The notes under the pieces were generated by a model. It was not told the origin of the DNA. It ran no database searches and saw only the letters and a program-made list of their open reading frames with translations. A program made the translations under genes and the position numbers. A DNA stretch of 64,000 nt from Ascaphus truei (taxonomy: Eukaryota > Chordata > Amphibia > Anura > Ascaphidae). The DNA lies in contig CM071586.1 in the NCBI GenBank assembly GCA_036426205.1, forward strand, positions 11,761,768 through 11,825,767, written 5' to 3'. Shown piece after piece: positions 21,472-33,833 of this stretch (position 1 is the stretch's first letter; the number at the start of each line of letters is the position of its first letter).

Positions 21472-24400
21472 GTTGGTGGAGACCTGAACATGGTTTTAAA
21501 CCCCACCGAGGACAAATCATCCACAATAGGTCGCCCCCATACAGCCCACTCCCAACACATTGGGAAAAGGTTCAGGGGGATACTAAATGAGTTCTCGTTG
21601 GTAGACGTCTGGAGATCCTAGCATCAGGGCCAGCGGGACTACACCTTTTACTCAACTCCTCACCAGACTTATTCTCGTATAGACTACTTTATGGTAACCA
21701 AGAATGTTCTGGAGGCCTCCACTGAATCAGATATTGGCCCGATTACCTGGTCAGATCATGCCCCTATCACCTTGACACTATCATTACCATTCGTAAAAAC
21801 GACTTCCTATTCCTGGAGACTAAATGATTCCTTACTGAACCATCCTGAGATAGAAAGAGAGATCAAAACCTCACTTAAGGACTACTTCTTTAACTCAGGA
21901 TCAGTCACCTCTCCAGCAATCCTCTGGGAGGCCCATAAGGCAGGAATCAGAGGTTAATTCATCTCTATTGCATCCCATAGGAAAAAGGTCAAGCAAAAAT
22001 TGATTAAGGAACTCACGGACAATATTATTACGCTGGAGCAAACACACAAAACTAACCCCTCAAAGAGAATTTATAAGACATTAACCGCAGCCAGACTAAA
22101 ACTTAAACAAGCCCAGCTAGAAGATGTAGAAAAGGCCCTCAAGTGGACAAACCAACAGTACTATGATAAGGGCAACAAGGCCGACAGACTCTTGGCTAGC
22201 AGATTGAGAGGAATACAGAAAAGATCCCAAATAACGGCGATCAAAAATAGGTCTGGTGAGATACAATATAGCGATAACAAAATAGCGGCAGAGTTTACTA
22301 AATATTATACCGAATTATATAACCTACGAACCAAAAACGACCGACCTGAACCAATAGCATCAGAATCTATAAAAAAATATCTAGATAACTGCCACCTTCC
22401 TACATTAACAGAGGAGGAAAATGCAGTCCTCAATGCTGAGATATCAAAAGAAGAATTAGAAGAGGCGGTCAAAGTACTAAAACTCTCTAAGTCCCCTGGC
22501 CCGGACGGCTTCACTAATGTCTATTATAAGAGATTCCTACCAATACTCTCCACGCATCTATTTAAAATGTTCAACCATTTTATGGAGGGGAATCCAATCC
22601 CCACCTCAATGTCTCTAGCTAATCTAGCTATCATCCATAAAGAGGGCAGAGACCCGATGCAATGTGGAAGCTATCGTCCAATCTCCCTCCTCAACAATGA
22701 CCTCAAATTATATAGTAAAATTTTAGCAAATAGGTTAAATCCTATCTTACCGAGACTTATAATTATAGACCAAGTGGGGTTTGTCACGGGCAGGCAAGCC
22801 TCAGACAATACCCGTAAGATAATCAATATAATAGATCATGTCCACCTGACAGGAACCAAGGCTATACTCCTAAGTCTAGACGCAGAGAAGGCGTTCGATT
22901 GGCTATTCCTAGATAGTACCATGCGTAAATGTGGCTTCAAGGACGCATACCTAGAAGGAGTCCGTAGACTCTACCAAGACCCGCCAGCAATGGTAAAGCT
23001 ACCAGGGGGCAGCCTACAGAGATTCAATATTAAAAATGGCACAAGACAGGGATGCCCCTTATCCCCTCTCCTCTTTGCACTAACGATAGAACCCCTGGCG
23101 TCCACAATTCGAGATAATGTAGACATCCAAGGAATAGAAATTGGACATAAGCAATATAAGATATCTCTGTTCGCAGATGATATTATCCTAACGCTCTCCA
23201 AACCCCAAATTTCCCTCCCAAATCTCCAAAAAGAACTTCTAGACTTCGGTGAAATATCAGGATACAAAATTAATAGTGACAAATCTGAAGCGCTAAATTT
23301 AAACCTGCCAGAGCCAGAGGTGAAACTTCTAAAGCTAAATTTTAATTACCGATGGAGTTCCTCCTATATCAAATACTTGGGAGTAAATATATCTAGGAAC
23401 TACCAATCCCTATACCAACATAATTACCCAGCCCTATTTCGGAAAATCAAACAGGACCTAGATAAATGGGAAGGATACCAAATATCATGGATCGGGAGAA
23501 TGATCTCGGTTAAAATGAACATACTCCCCAGATTGTTATATTACTTCCAGACTCTCCCGGTCCACATCCCTGGCTCAGAATGATAGAATATCCACAAACA
23601 AATCTTCCACTTTATTTGGCAGGGTAAAAAACCTAGGATCACCAGGGCAGTCCTACTCACCTCAAGGGGGAGAGGGGGTCTGGGAGTCCCAGACATTATA
23701 AGATACTACCAAGCCACCCAGCTACGGCAGGTAGTAGTGTGGAACGCGGACCCAGACCAATATTGCTGGTTAGACATAGAGTCGCAATACGCCGGCACGC
23801 CTTCTCTGCCAGCATGCCTCTGGTCCCTGAACATGGAGGATATGCAAAACAGTAAATTTAAATTAGGACAGATGAGGCATACGTGGGAGATCTGGACGAA
23901 ATCCAAACTTAAATTCAAGCTCACGACCTCTAACTCCCAACTCGTTCCAATTCTTAAAAACCCCAAATTCCCACCTGTTTGTGAGCCCAGACAAGTCGAC
24001 CAATTTACAGCAAAATTTTTTAGGGCAGTTGCCGACTTCCTGAGCTTAGGGCAGTTCCTGAGTTACCAAAGATTACAAAACAAATATGAAATGACAGGAC
24101 TGAATGTCTTCAAGTACCTCCAGATTCGACACTTTATCCAAACTCTATCCCCAACATTGGAATTTCCCCCTCTCACTAGTTTTGAAAGGCTGTGCAGGGA
24201 CACAGCCCACCAAAAAGGTCTCATAACCCAAATTTACGCAGAATTGGAGAGGGCGACAGACGCCCCCACCCATGATTATATGCTCAACTGGGCAGCCGAA
24301 TTGAATATAGTTATAGACAGAGAAGACTGGGAAAGTATTTGGGAATCAGCCTCAAGAACTTCCATATGTACCACAATTAAGGAAAACATCTACAAAATAT

Positions 24401-24838
24401 TGTTTCGCTGGTATCTTACCCCAGTTAGAATACAGCAAATCTACCCTCTGGCCTCCGACTTATGCTGGAAAGGCTGCGGACAAAAGGGAGACATGGCCCA
24501 CATCTGGTGGTCCTGTCCAGAAATACTGGGTAACCATACAATCTATAATAAAAGAGGTCACAGACCTCACAATACCCATTGATCCGCTGACCTACTTATT
24601 GGCCAGGCCAATAGAGAACATTGACCGCCCAATAAGAAAATTAATCTCCTTCATACTCACAGTGGCTAGATGTGCGGTGGCCACCTCATGGAAGAAGGTG
24701 TCACCTCCCCCCAAGCAAACAATAAATAAAATAATCCACGAGGTAATGTTGATGGAAAAATTATCAGCCTTCCTGAAAAGAACAACAACATCCTTTTATA
24801 AAGTCTGGGAACCATGGCTGACTCAAGTAGCAGAATAA
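21472..24838 (+). pseudogene. LINE C ORF2 (endonuclease/reverse transcriptase) pseudogene
   Basis: Starts inside the endonuclease at GGDLNMVLNP; later endonuclease motifs YSRIDYFMV and TWSDHAPI are present, the N-terminal part is gone. RT motifs: SPGPDGFTNVYYKRF, YRPISLLNNDLKLYSKILANR, DQVGFVTGRQASDNTRKIIN, LDAEKAFDW, RQGCPLSPLLFAL and LFADDIILTLSKP (FADD intact). C-terminal motifs are LCWKGCGQKGDMAHIWWSC. One frame is kept almost throughout, with in-frame stops at 21619, 21955 and a TGA-TAG pair after 23580, and a frameshift near 24530. It is the most diverged of the four L1/Tx1 copies. Confidence 0.85.
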
Positions 24839-25090
24839 AACAGAACCACTCCTAATCCGAAACAGATGAGACGTGGGACGAACCTCGCACAGAAAGCTGA
24901 GGAGATCGAGACCTTTCCCCACCCCCCTTCTTTTTTTCTGTTTCCCCCTTCTCGCCAGCCCTTTCGACCCAGGACTGGGGGTCGATGGCATGTCGAGGCT
25001 ATCCATGTCTAAAAACAAAAAACCCTGTATTAGGCCAAGATATATCTGTATAACTATATACTGTACAAATGCCTAATAAAAAATTTGAGA

Positions 25091-25182
25091 AACCCAGTGA
25101 CTTGGAAAGGCGCTTAACAACTATAAATGTGAACAGAAACCCAGTGACTTGGAAAGGCGCTTAACAACTATAAATGTGAACA
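25091..25182. repeat. 47-bp tandem duplication
   Basis: Two essentially identical units starting AACCCAGTGACTTGGAAAGG, directly after the LINE C tail. Confidence 0.9.
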
Positions 25183-25260
25183 AAGAATATAAAAGTTCGT
25201 GAAACTGAAGAATTCTCTCAACCTTCCAGGGAATATGCACTGATTCCCTTACAACAGTTT

Positions 25261-26064
25261 AGGATCCAGGGCAGGAAGGGAGCAGTATCCTCAGGAACAC
25301 CCAGAACAAAATACAAACACTAATCATAGTGCAGTATGAAAAATAATGTAAGTCAAACTATGAAAATTGGCTTTGTAGATAACCTACTTACAAAATGTAG
25401 ATTCAAAATTGCGGGTTTGTATTAAGGATGGATCTTTGGGCACCTCAGCTGGGACCGCAGCATACAACAGCATACATCAATAGGGCTGGTGTCAGGCAGG
25501 ATGATGTTTTTCACATCGGCAGCAGCTCCCAATCGTCATATGCAATCAACACAAGATAATGGAAACAATAGTGTTTTACCAGATAACACCAAATTTTATC
25601 ATGGGAACGTGCAGGAAATGTACTCACAAGTATTAAATGAGCACATCACATCAGGGTTACTTTAGGCAGTAGATGAACGGCTCGGCAGATGAAAACAAGT
25701 CTCCACTCCACTCCACTCACTAGCCCTCCACGAGGGGGCACCCTCGTCCGGTGCCGGTGTTTCCATTATCTTTGTATGATTGCATATGACTGATTGGGAG
25801 CTGCTGCCGATGTGAAAACATCATCCTGCCTGACACCAGCCCTATTGATGTGTATGCTGTTGTACTGCGGTCCCAAGCTGAGGTGCCCAAAGATCCATCC
25901 TTATACAAAACCGCCAATTTTGAATCTTACATTTGTGAGTAGATATCTCACAAGAGCCAAGTTTCATAGTTTGACTTACATTTATTTTTATAATGCACTA
26001 TGATTATTTTTGTATTTTTTTCTGGGTGTTCCTGAGGATACTGCTCCCTTCCTGCCCTGGATCC
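25261..26064. repeat. Large inverted repeat, arms about 306 bp
   Basis: Left arm 25261-25566 and right arm 25759-26064 are reverse complements with modest divergence. Matching pieces include GGATCCAGGGCAGGAAGGGA, TATCCTCAGGAACACCCAG, GGGCTGGTGTCAGGCAGGAT and CATCGGCAGCAGCTCCCAAT. The spacer is about 190 bp. Neither arm codes for a recognised protein. It could be a fold-back transposon or two opposed copies of one repeat. Confidence 0.85.
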
Positions 26065-26244
26065 ATAATAAAAAATTTGAAACAAAACAAAAAAAAAGTA
26101 TGGAGGCGCATGCGGGAAGGCAAGGAGCATGGCAGCATAGCCCAGTAGCTCCGTGCCTCGCTCCAAACTTTAATAAAAATAAAAAACGATTAACCGAACG
26201 ATACACACGCTAAAATACAGCAAACAAAAGCTAAAGCCGCCGGG

Positions 26245-27188
26245 ATGTCCAAGAAGGTATCCAAAACCCCCCCAAAAAAAGGGTTACCTGAATATTTCGG
26301 AGGAGGAAGATCTAGCAGGACAGCCACAGTAATGGCGCCCACCTCCCGCACGGGATCAGAGTCAGAAGAGGAAGGATAACCAGGGGAAGACCAGGGTCTC
26401 CTACCTGTGAGACGCTGCGACTTCAAACGGTTATATACAGACCTGAAGTCAATGCTCCAAGCAGAGATAAAAGCCCTAAGCAAGGAAGTGGGGAGCCTGG
26501 GGGCAAGAACTCACAAACTAGAGGAGAAGGTGGATGCCAACGCCAAAGTAGGCCAAAGAAACACCAAAAAAACAGCAGACCTACAAGCACAGATTAACGA
26601 CCTCAAAGAGAGGCAAGAAGACGCGGAAAACCGCGACCGCCGCAACAATGTCCGCCTCCGGGGGATCCCGGAAAGTATCGGGGACTGTGCGGAGTTCGTG
26701 GCGCGGTGACTCGAGCATATGTGCCCAGAATCCCCAAAGACAAACTTCATATGGATAGGTGCCACCGGGCGCTGCGCTCCAGGCCGCAACCAAACGAACA
26801 GCCGCGGGACATTATCGTGCGGCTTCACTATTATAAGGCACGAGAGGAGGTGCTGCAACGTGCAAGGAACGCACCCCTCTTGGAGTTTGAAGGCGTGAAA
26901 ATAGCCATTTACCAGGACATAGCACCATCCACCTTGGCCCGTCGCAGGGGGCTATGGCCCATTACAAAACTACTCCGGGATGGCGCGATTCGTTATCGCT
27001 GGACATTCCCGTTTGGACTGCTGGTGGTCCGAAACGGCCACCCAATAAGCATGAAGTCACCAGAAGAAGGGCCAGCGTTCCTCAAGAAACTTGGGCTGCG
27101 AGCGGCCCCCTCCGGCACTGACACAGTCCCAGGCCCCTCGTGGACCACAGTGGGAAATGCGGCCGTAGAAGGGGCCGACCAAGGCTGA
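26245..27188 (+). pseudogene. LINE D ORF1 (L1-type RNA-binding protein) pseudogene
   Basis: ATG at 26245 gives MSKKVSKTPPKKG, a basic start typical of L1 ORF1. A single TAA at 26377 interrupts the frame; it continues through the coiled coil (LKSMLQAEIKALSKEVGSLG, LQAQINDLKERQEDAENRDR) and NNVRLRGIPES. A frameshift/stop near 26707 precedes the C-terminal RNA-binding part (LHMDRCHRALR, RDIIVRLHYYKAREEVL, YRWTFPFGL). With two lesions the protein cannot be made as one chain. Confidence 0.8.
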
Positions 27189-28543
27189 GGAAACCATAGA
27201 CTCACTACAGTTACAGTTTAAAAGTTTACCGTTAAAACAGTTAAAAGTTGCACCGATGCCCCGAATAATCACTAAAGGAACCTTTTCTTCACCCCCGCGA
27301 GCTCAGGTGGAAGATGGCTGAGTCCTACCAGCAAAGGGATACGAACAGTGGAAACCTGTGAAAATTCAATATCTTACCTCATGGCTGCGGCATGGCGCTT
27401 AAGATGGCGGGGCAGGGGACTCCAGCGTAGTACGCAGAACCAGGAAGGAAGGTGTAGGCGGGAAGAGCTGTCCGAATGGGAAGAGCGCCCGATGACGCGT
27501 CCACACAGGTGAGCCGCCCATTTCAAAATGGCGGACCTGGGAAGCACGTCACAGGAAGGGGCGGTCCGCACGGCGGCCATCTTGGAGGTGGCAGATGACA
27601 CGGGAGGCCCTGGCAGCCGCGTCATCGAGAGGCGCCGGATGACATCGCAGAACCACAAGAGACCGCGCACTAGCGGCGCGTCTCCGACGCCAGTCAGCAT
27701 GGCACCGGCACCAGAGAGACAACGTGGGAGCACGCAGCAGAGACAACCGGCCGAGATGAGCGGACAACTGAAGGGAGACTGTACCCCAACCAAGGATGGC
27801 GAGCATATTTAAAAAGACGCAACGGACAAAAAAAGAGAACAAGAAGGGGCGGGAACGGAGGAAGAGGGAGGGGAAGTTATAAACGGTGGTATCAGGATGT
27901 AACAGAGAACGGGAACAGAAAGAAGGAATAGATGAGGGTGAAGTAGGTAGACAAGGTCGAAGGGGGAAGTGAACAATAGGGTGGGAACAGAGACGCAGCG
28001 AGATAAGAAGTGGAAAAATAGGAGGAGAGGAAGCAGGGGAGGGGATATAGAGGAGTAGAGCGGAGACTGGAATAGTTAAGTGAAGGAGGGGAAAGGAGGT
28101 GAAGAAGGATGAGTAGGTAGAGAGGAAGACAGAAGGAAGTGACATAGTAGAGGGTAAGTGTAAGTTATGAAGGAGGAAGGAAGGCACACAGGGGGGAGAG
28201 AGTAGAGAGCAAGCAGGGATTAGACGCAGAAAGAGGTGAAAGAAAGAAAAGTTGAGACCGAAACGACCGCCCGCAGACACGGTCCAAAGCAAGAACAGGG
28301 TTAAGAAGGGGTCATTGAGGGCACGGTCATACAGTCCAGGTGCTACCCCGGAATAGCAAACACAGAAGTAAGTTCTCCAGAGAAGACATAACACAATACA
28401 GAATAGACAAGCTCACAGGAGACTCAGATAGGTCAAGGATACACACAACATATAGAGGTAACAGGGCCCACTCACTGAAGCGCACGGGGGGCGGTACATC
28501 CCCACGGAGAGGGGGGCAGAAAGCAGTCAACATGCAGGAGAGT
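27189..28543 (+). mobile_element. LINE D inter-ORF region, first part
   Basis: No coding motif. From about 27790 to 28270 the plus strand is strongly purine-rich (A/G runs such as GGAAGAGGGAGGGGAAG), making long but meaningless open frames on the opposite strand. Several GGCGG and CACGTCAC-type sites occur at 27400-27620. Confidence 0.55.
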
Positions 28544-28663
28544 ACTATGGAAAGAGACCTCGCTCAAACCCCTAGATGGAGTAGCGTGCTGCCAAGGGAG
28601 TGTTGTGATGGAGATGGGGGAGTGTACCTGAGACAGGTACAAAAGGTCCCTTATATTGGCACC

Positions 28664-28711
28664 ACCCCGGAAGAAGTCGCAAGCAGCGACGAAACATGCT
28701 GCATGTCGGGT
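28664..28711 (+). ncRNA. Hammerhead-like motif with all three helices
   Basis: Stem I ACCC (28664-28667), core CGGAAGA, extra A, helix II GTCGC-AAGCA-GCGAC, GAAA, helix III ACATGC-T-GCATGT, then C at 28707 (a GUC-type cleavage site), and stem I partner GGGT (28708-28711). Compared with CTGANGA, the second base is G, which is expected to block catalysis. The perfect pairing in helices II and III, with sequences different from the other copies, supports a conserved RNA fold. Confidence 0.6.
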
Positions 28712-29068
28712 CTTTGCCGACACACCACTACTTTTGTATTACCTAACAGTACTGCTGAAATGTTTAGTGCTTCTCATGGCATCTTCACTTGATATCTAGA
28801 TCGTGCACTCCTTGATACACCCACTTAAAGAGGTGTCCAGCACTGCTACAACTTTGACAGTGCTCCCTGTGCTCACCCACAAACTATATATAACATATGC
28901 GAGCTGGCAATGATTCCCTCAGTTACAAAGGGTTAGAACTGTAGCTGAGACAGGGTGCATGTATACCTGTATAAGACCACATCTCTATATGATGATTTGA
29001 GCTAATAGAATCATGATACATACACCAGCTGGACCTTCCATCTGATATACAGGGTGACTCTACAAGTA

Positions 29069-29145
29069 CAATAGGAAAAAACCAGTCCCGTTTTTCAATG
29101 CCAAATCAATAGGAAAAAACCTGTCCCGTTTTTCAATGCCAATTC
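29069..29145. repeat. 38-bp tandem duplication
   Basis: CAATAGGAAAAAACC.GTCCCG occurs twice at a 38-bp period with a couple of differences. Confidence 0.85.
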
Positions 29146-29570
29146 TTCTGTTTAGTTTTGGACTTTAGCCTTTTCATATCAGCACATTACATCAGTGCAG
29201 GCAGCTACCATACAACCTAGACTTGCTACACACACTATTAAGATTTGGCTGAGTATCAGTAAACATTTGTATGCATTGATCTTTCACACACTGCCTCAAA
29301 CACTTCCTATTTTGAGCCATTTGGCATGAGATCACTATCCCACACTGGCACCGACTAGGGATACCCAGTAGTAGTATAGACTTATCCAGTCTATTTTTAT
29401 CTAAGTGAATTACACCACACAACATTGTAAAATATTTAATAAACTTTTTTTATTTTATCTTGTGCTTTGTACATTTCATTCACCCCTGACCATAGTATAT
29501 TATAAGGGTCTGCTGTGCGCCAATATAAGGGACCTTTTGTACCTGTCTCAGGTACACTCCCCCATCTCCA

Positions 29571-30073
29571 ACATGCAGGAGAGCACACAGGGTAAGGGGA
29601 ACGGTGCTTGAGAGAGTTCTTCATTTTCATTTATAGTAAATAAAGGAGCGGGGCCGGGTGGCAGGGTTTGAGCCTGCCCCGGATTCCGCATGAGCCAACC
29701 GCCGGGACAAGTTATGACATTGACCCAGGTCACCGGTGAAGTCCCTTGGGAGGGGATAACAGTGAGGGGAGGGGCAGGACGCGAGGGGAGGGGGCGTCTG
29801 GCCTCCCACACTGGTCACCCAGGGGCGATGTTCTCAAAGCCAGGGTACGCGTACCAAGGTCCTGAGACCACAGTTTTTGTATTTGGTTTATGTTTGTCTC
29901 GTTGTTTCCCTCCCCCCCCCCCTCTTGTGTCCGCCTTTCCCTGTCCTAGCACACATATCTACCGGAGACGGAGGAACTACAGAGCACCAACAGCAGAAGG
30001 AGCGGTCACAGCGGTGGCCGGCACACAAGAGGAGGCCACACCTGACACCGGAGCAGTCACCAATTGCAACCAA
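29571..30073 (+). mobile_element. LINE D inter-ORF region, second part
   Basis: Sequence between the insertion and the ORF2 start, with a C-run near 29914-29922. No gene motif. Its end leads into ATGAGTAGAGAGC, the ORF2 start. Confidence 0.55.
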
Positions 30074-33000
30074 GATGAGTAGAGAGCTAATCATGATCTC
30101 ACATAATGTTAAAGGGTTTAACAGTCCCATCAAGCGCAGAATAGCATTTAAAGAATACAGTCGTATGAAAGCAGATATTATCTTTTTACAAGAAACCCAC
30201 TTCTCACACACCAATCATCCAAAATATTTAGATAAAAGCTATAGATCGGTCTATTTGGCCTCGGACAACATCAAAAAAAGAGGTGTAGCTATCATAGTAC
30301 ACAACAGGCTAGCGTTAACTATAGATAAACAGTATAAAGACAAAGAGGGCAGATTCCTAATTCTGATTGGTACAATACAGGGTCAACCTCTAACACTAGC
30401 CTCGATATACGCCCCATGCGAACAAAGCTCAGCATTCTTTGACCATCTCTTTGATAAACTACACAGAGTTGCAAAAGGGAATATTTTCCTGGCAGGTGAC
30501 CTCAACCGCACTTTAGACCCTGACTTGGACAGATGTACGGGACTTAACCCTTCCCACAAACAGGACATACTAACAATACATAAGGGCCTGCAAGATTGTC
30601 AGCTGATAGATATCGGGCGGGAACAACACCAGGCGCATGCGAATATACATTTTTTTCCCACCCCCACAACCGATACAGTAGGATAGATTACCTCCTAGTA
30701 TCAAACAGAGTGGTCCCGGTGGTCGGCCACACAGAGATACATGGAATCTCGTGGTCAGATCACGCACCAGTAGAGCTGAGGTGCACATTAGATGCGCTGG
30801 ACAGACCTGGAGCAAACTGGAAGCTCAATGAGCTCCTTCTAAACTCCCCCGCTACTGAAGAAGAAATCGGCGAGCGAATCAAAGACTACTTTCGGGGAAA
30901 TGAGGGCAGTGTTATATCACAATCCATGCTCTGGGAGGCCCATAAGGCTACCCTCAGAGGAATACTGATGAATATCGCAGGTAAAAGAAAAAGGGAGAAA
31001 GTGACGAAGATAAGAGAGCTGCAGGAGAAACTAGCACACCTCACTGCACAACATACAATTAACAAATGTCAGACCATATGGAAGGAACTGACTGATACTA
31101 AAACTAAGCTTAATTTGGTGCTATCCTCTCAAGCCAAAAAGGAGTTAGCATGGTCTAAGCGCAGATTCTATGAGAAAGCCAACAAGCCAGATACCTTATT
31201 AGCCAATAAGCTCCGAAACAAGCTTCCAAATTTCCGTATAGCGGCCATCAATTCACAGGGGGGGACCTTATCTCTGATCCTAGACAAATAGTGGAAGTGT
31301 TTAAAAATTATTACGCGACACTACAGTATATGACGGGGACAAGGTCAGCCACAATCAAAAGACCGCAGAGACACTGGAGAAATTCCTAACAGAGTCGAAT
31401 TTACCTACTTTGTGCAGGGAGGACAAGGAGGCACTACAAGGGGATTTCACCCTAGAGGAAGTAACAGAGGTAATGAAGGCCCTTAAGCCAGCTAAAGCCC
31501 CTGGGCCGGACGGCTTTTCAAATTTATACTATAAGAAATTTTGTAAGATCCTGGCTCCCCACTTGCTGAAATTATTTAATGGGATACTGGCAGGGGCGCC
31601 CTTCCCAGCACAGACGCTCCAGGCGTCTATCTCGTTGATCCACAAACCCGGTAAGGACCCGGCAGACTACAAGAGCTTCCGGCCTATATCCCTGATTAAT
31701 TCGGATATCAAAATCTTTTCTAAACTAATAGCTAACAGGGTGGGCATTGTCCTTCCTGGGTTGATGCACCTGGATCAAGTAGGTGTTATTGGCAGGCAGG
31801 CAGCAGACAATACCAGACGGATTATAGATTTGATTGATCTGGCCAAAAGGAAAAATATCCCGTCAATGGTATTAAGTCTGGATGCCGAAAAAGCCTTCGA
31901 CATGATAGACTGGCCCTACCTAAGATAGACGCTGGGGGCGTTCGGCTTTGAGGGGCGCCTTCTAGAGGCAATACTAGCTCTCTATAATGGTCCCACAGCA
32001 AGAGTGCGACACCAGAGTTTCCCCTCAGAGGTATTTAACATCCGTAGCGGGACGAGACAGGGTTGCCCCTTATCACCTTTGTTATTTGCCCTTTGTATAG
32101 AGCCCCTGGCGGCCCATATTAGGTTATGCCCAGATATAGCAGGGATAGAAGTAGGAGAGCAAGTGCATAAAGTGGCGCTATATGCAGATGACGTGATTTT
32201 AACGTTATCAAAGCCGCTTACCTCCATGCCCAATGTGTTTGAGATCTTAAGAACATTCAACCTGGTTTCGGGGTTCAAAATTAACCAGACCAAGTCGGAA
32301 GCTCTTAACATCAACCTAACCAAACCGGTCGAAAAATTGATAGAGCTCAACTTCAATTTTAAATGGCAGCCCTCCGCAATCAAATATTTAGGGGTATATA
32401 TCACTAAGGAATACAAAACATTATGCAAAGCTAACTTCCCCAGAATAATGAAGAAATTGAGGGAGGATCTCAGGGTTTGGGCGGGCTACGGTATATCGTG
32501 GTTTGGTAGGATTAATAGTGTAAAAATGAACCTACTACCCAAAATGTTATATCTGTTTCAAGCCCTCCCAATACCGCTCATTCAGGCTGAGATTCTGGCA
32601 CTACAGGCTCACATTATTCAATTTATTTGGAACAAAAAAAGCCCACGAATTGCGAAAGGCTTACTGACAAGGCCAGTGACGAAAGGGGGGTTATCGGTAC
32701 CTTGCTTGTTGGCATACTATAAGGCGGCACAATTATGCCAAATTGTCCAGTGGCACTCGAACCCAGCCAAAAGAAGATGGGTAGCCCTAGAAAAAGAATG
32801 TTGCGCGCCTGTGACATTACACGATCTGATCTGGCTCCCAAAAAAATGTAAGAAATCGATAGGGACGCCGCTCTGCGCAATTGCGAACTCGCTGGCGGTC
32901 TGGGAGTCATCTAAATTTAAAAGTAAGCTAACCACACAGCAGTCATTGATGACCCCCTTGGTGGGGAATCCGGATTTTGCTCCAGGGATGTTAGGCGACA

Positions 33001-33833
33001 GATTTGTAAAGTGGACGCAAGCGGGTTATAAAAGACTGAAAGACCTGGAAGGAAGGAAATTTATCAAGACGTTTGACATGATTAAAGCAGAGAAGAAACT
33101 ACCAAACACAGAATTCTTTAGATTCCTCCAGGTCAGGGCATTCTATAATAAATTCCCAGTTCGTCCTGCACGGACCAATTTTGAACAGCTGTGTTCTAGA
33201 GAAACGGACACAAGGGGACTAACCTCTAGGCTGTATAGGGAGGTGATCTGTCCAGAGACATCTGACGCCCCTCGACTGAAACACATGCGACAATGGGAGA
33301 TGGATTTAGGGGAGACTCTAGAGGACGAGGAATGGGACCAAATATTGCAAGCGTCAGCTAAAAGCTCAATATGCGCCACGTTAAAGGAGAACGCATATAA
33401 AGTCCTAATGCGGTGGTATCATACCCCATTAAAACTCTCTAAATTTGTCAAGGGATATTCCCCGCTCTGCCCAAAACCGTGCGGGGAAATTGCTGACCTA
33501 AAACATATGCTGTGGTCCTGCCTGAACGTGGTCCCGATTTGGGAATCTATTAGAGAGTGGCTACAAAGGATTCTCAATTTGGAGATCCCCCTGGACCCGT
33601 GGCTGTTCCTAGTGGGCAGACGGCCCCAGGGCATGTCCAATGCGACACACAAATTGGTCGCGCATTTTGCAACCGCCACGAGGTGCGAGATCGCAGCATT
33701 GTGGAAACAACAAGAATTACCAGCTATACCCAAAATCAGGAATAGAATTTGGCATGTCTGCCAGATGGAACAGTTGACGAGTTGGGTTAACGACTCTGGC
33801 TCCAAATTTCTAAAAGTATGGGCCCCATGGTAA
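30074..33833 (+). pseudogene. LINE D ORF2 (endonuclease/RT) pseudogene, full length
   Basis: ATG at 30074. Endonuclease motifs in order: ISHNVKGFNSP, IIFLQETHFS, ASIYAPCE, LAGDLNRTLDP, YSRIDYLLVS and SWSDHAPVEL, so the active-site set (Asn, Glu, Asp/Asn, Ser-Asp-His) is present. RT: PGPDGFSNLYYKKF, SLINSDIKIFSKLIANR, LDAEKAFDMIDWPYL, RQGCPLSPLLFAL and LYADDVILTLSKP. C-terminus: PLCPKPCGEIADLKHMLWSC. Lesions: a frameshift near 30660, a second near 31290 that restores frame, codons lost in the DQVGF.AGRQ motif, TAG at 31926 and a stop at 33831. Target-primed reverse transcription is the family's role; this copy is dead. Confidence 0.9.

Larger units (their letters stand above)
14820..25090 (+). 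mobile_element. LINE C, old L1/Tx1-like element split by later insertions
   Basis: ORF1 remnant (14900-15734), inter-ORF region (18537-20904) and ORF2 (21472-24838), then a 3' UTR ending CCTAATAAAAAATTTGAGA. It is interrupted by young LINE B (15747-18521) and by a hammerhead-bearing repeat (about 20905-21471) that adjoins a truncated endonuclease. That ORF1 and ORF2 belong to one element is inferred from order, strand and the inter-ORF sequence between them. Confidence 0.65.
28544..29570 (+). mobile_element. 1.0-kb hammerhead-bearing insertion in LINE D
   Basis: Flanked by AACATGCAGGAGAGTAC (28528-28544) and AACATGCAGGAGAGCAC (from about 29571), a 17-bp duplication with one mismatch. Inside, 28612-28660 is repeated in reverse complement at 29517-29569 (for example GTACCTGAGACAGGTAC and GGTCCCTTATATTGG). 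The hammerhead-like motif lies just inside the left arm. A long target duplication suggests retroposition rather than DNA transposition. Confidence 0.6.

Noticed and set aside
27549..28394. 281-codon open frame on the minus strand
   Set aside because: It lies opposite a purine-rich tract, giving Ser/Leu/Phe/Pro-rich low complexity, inside a LINE spacer; no motif.
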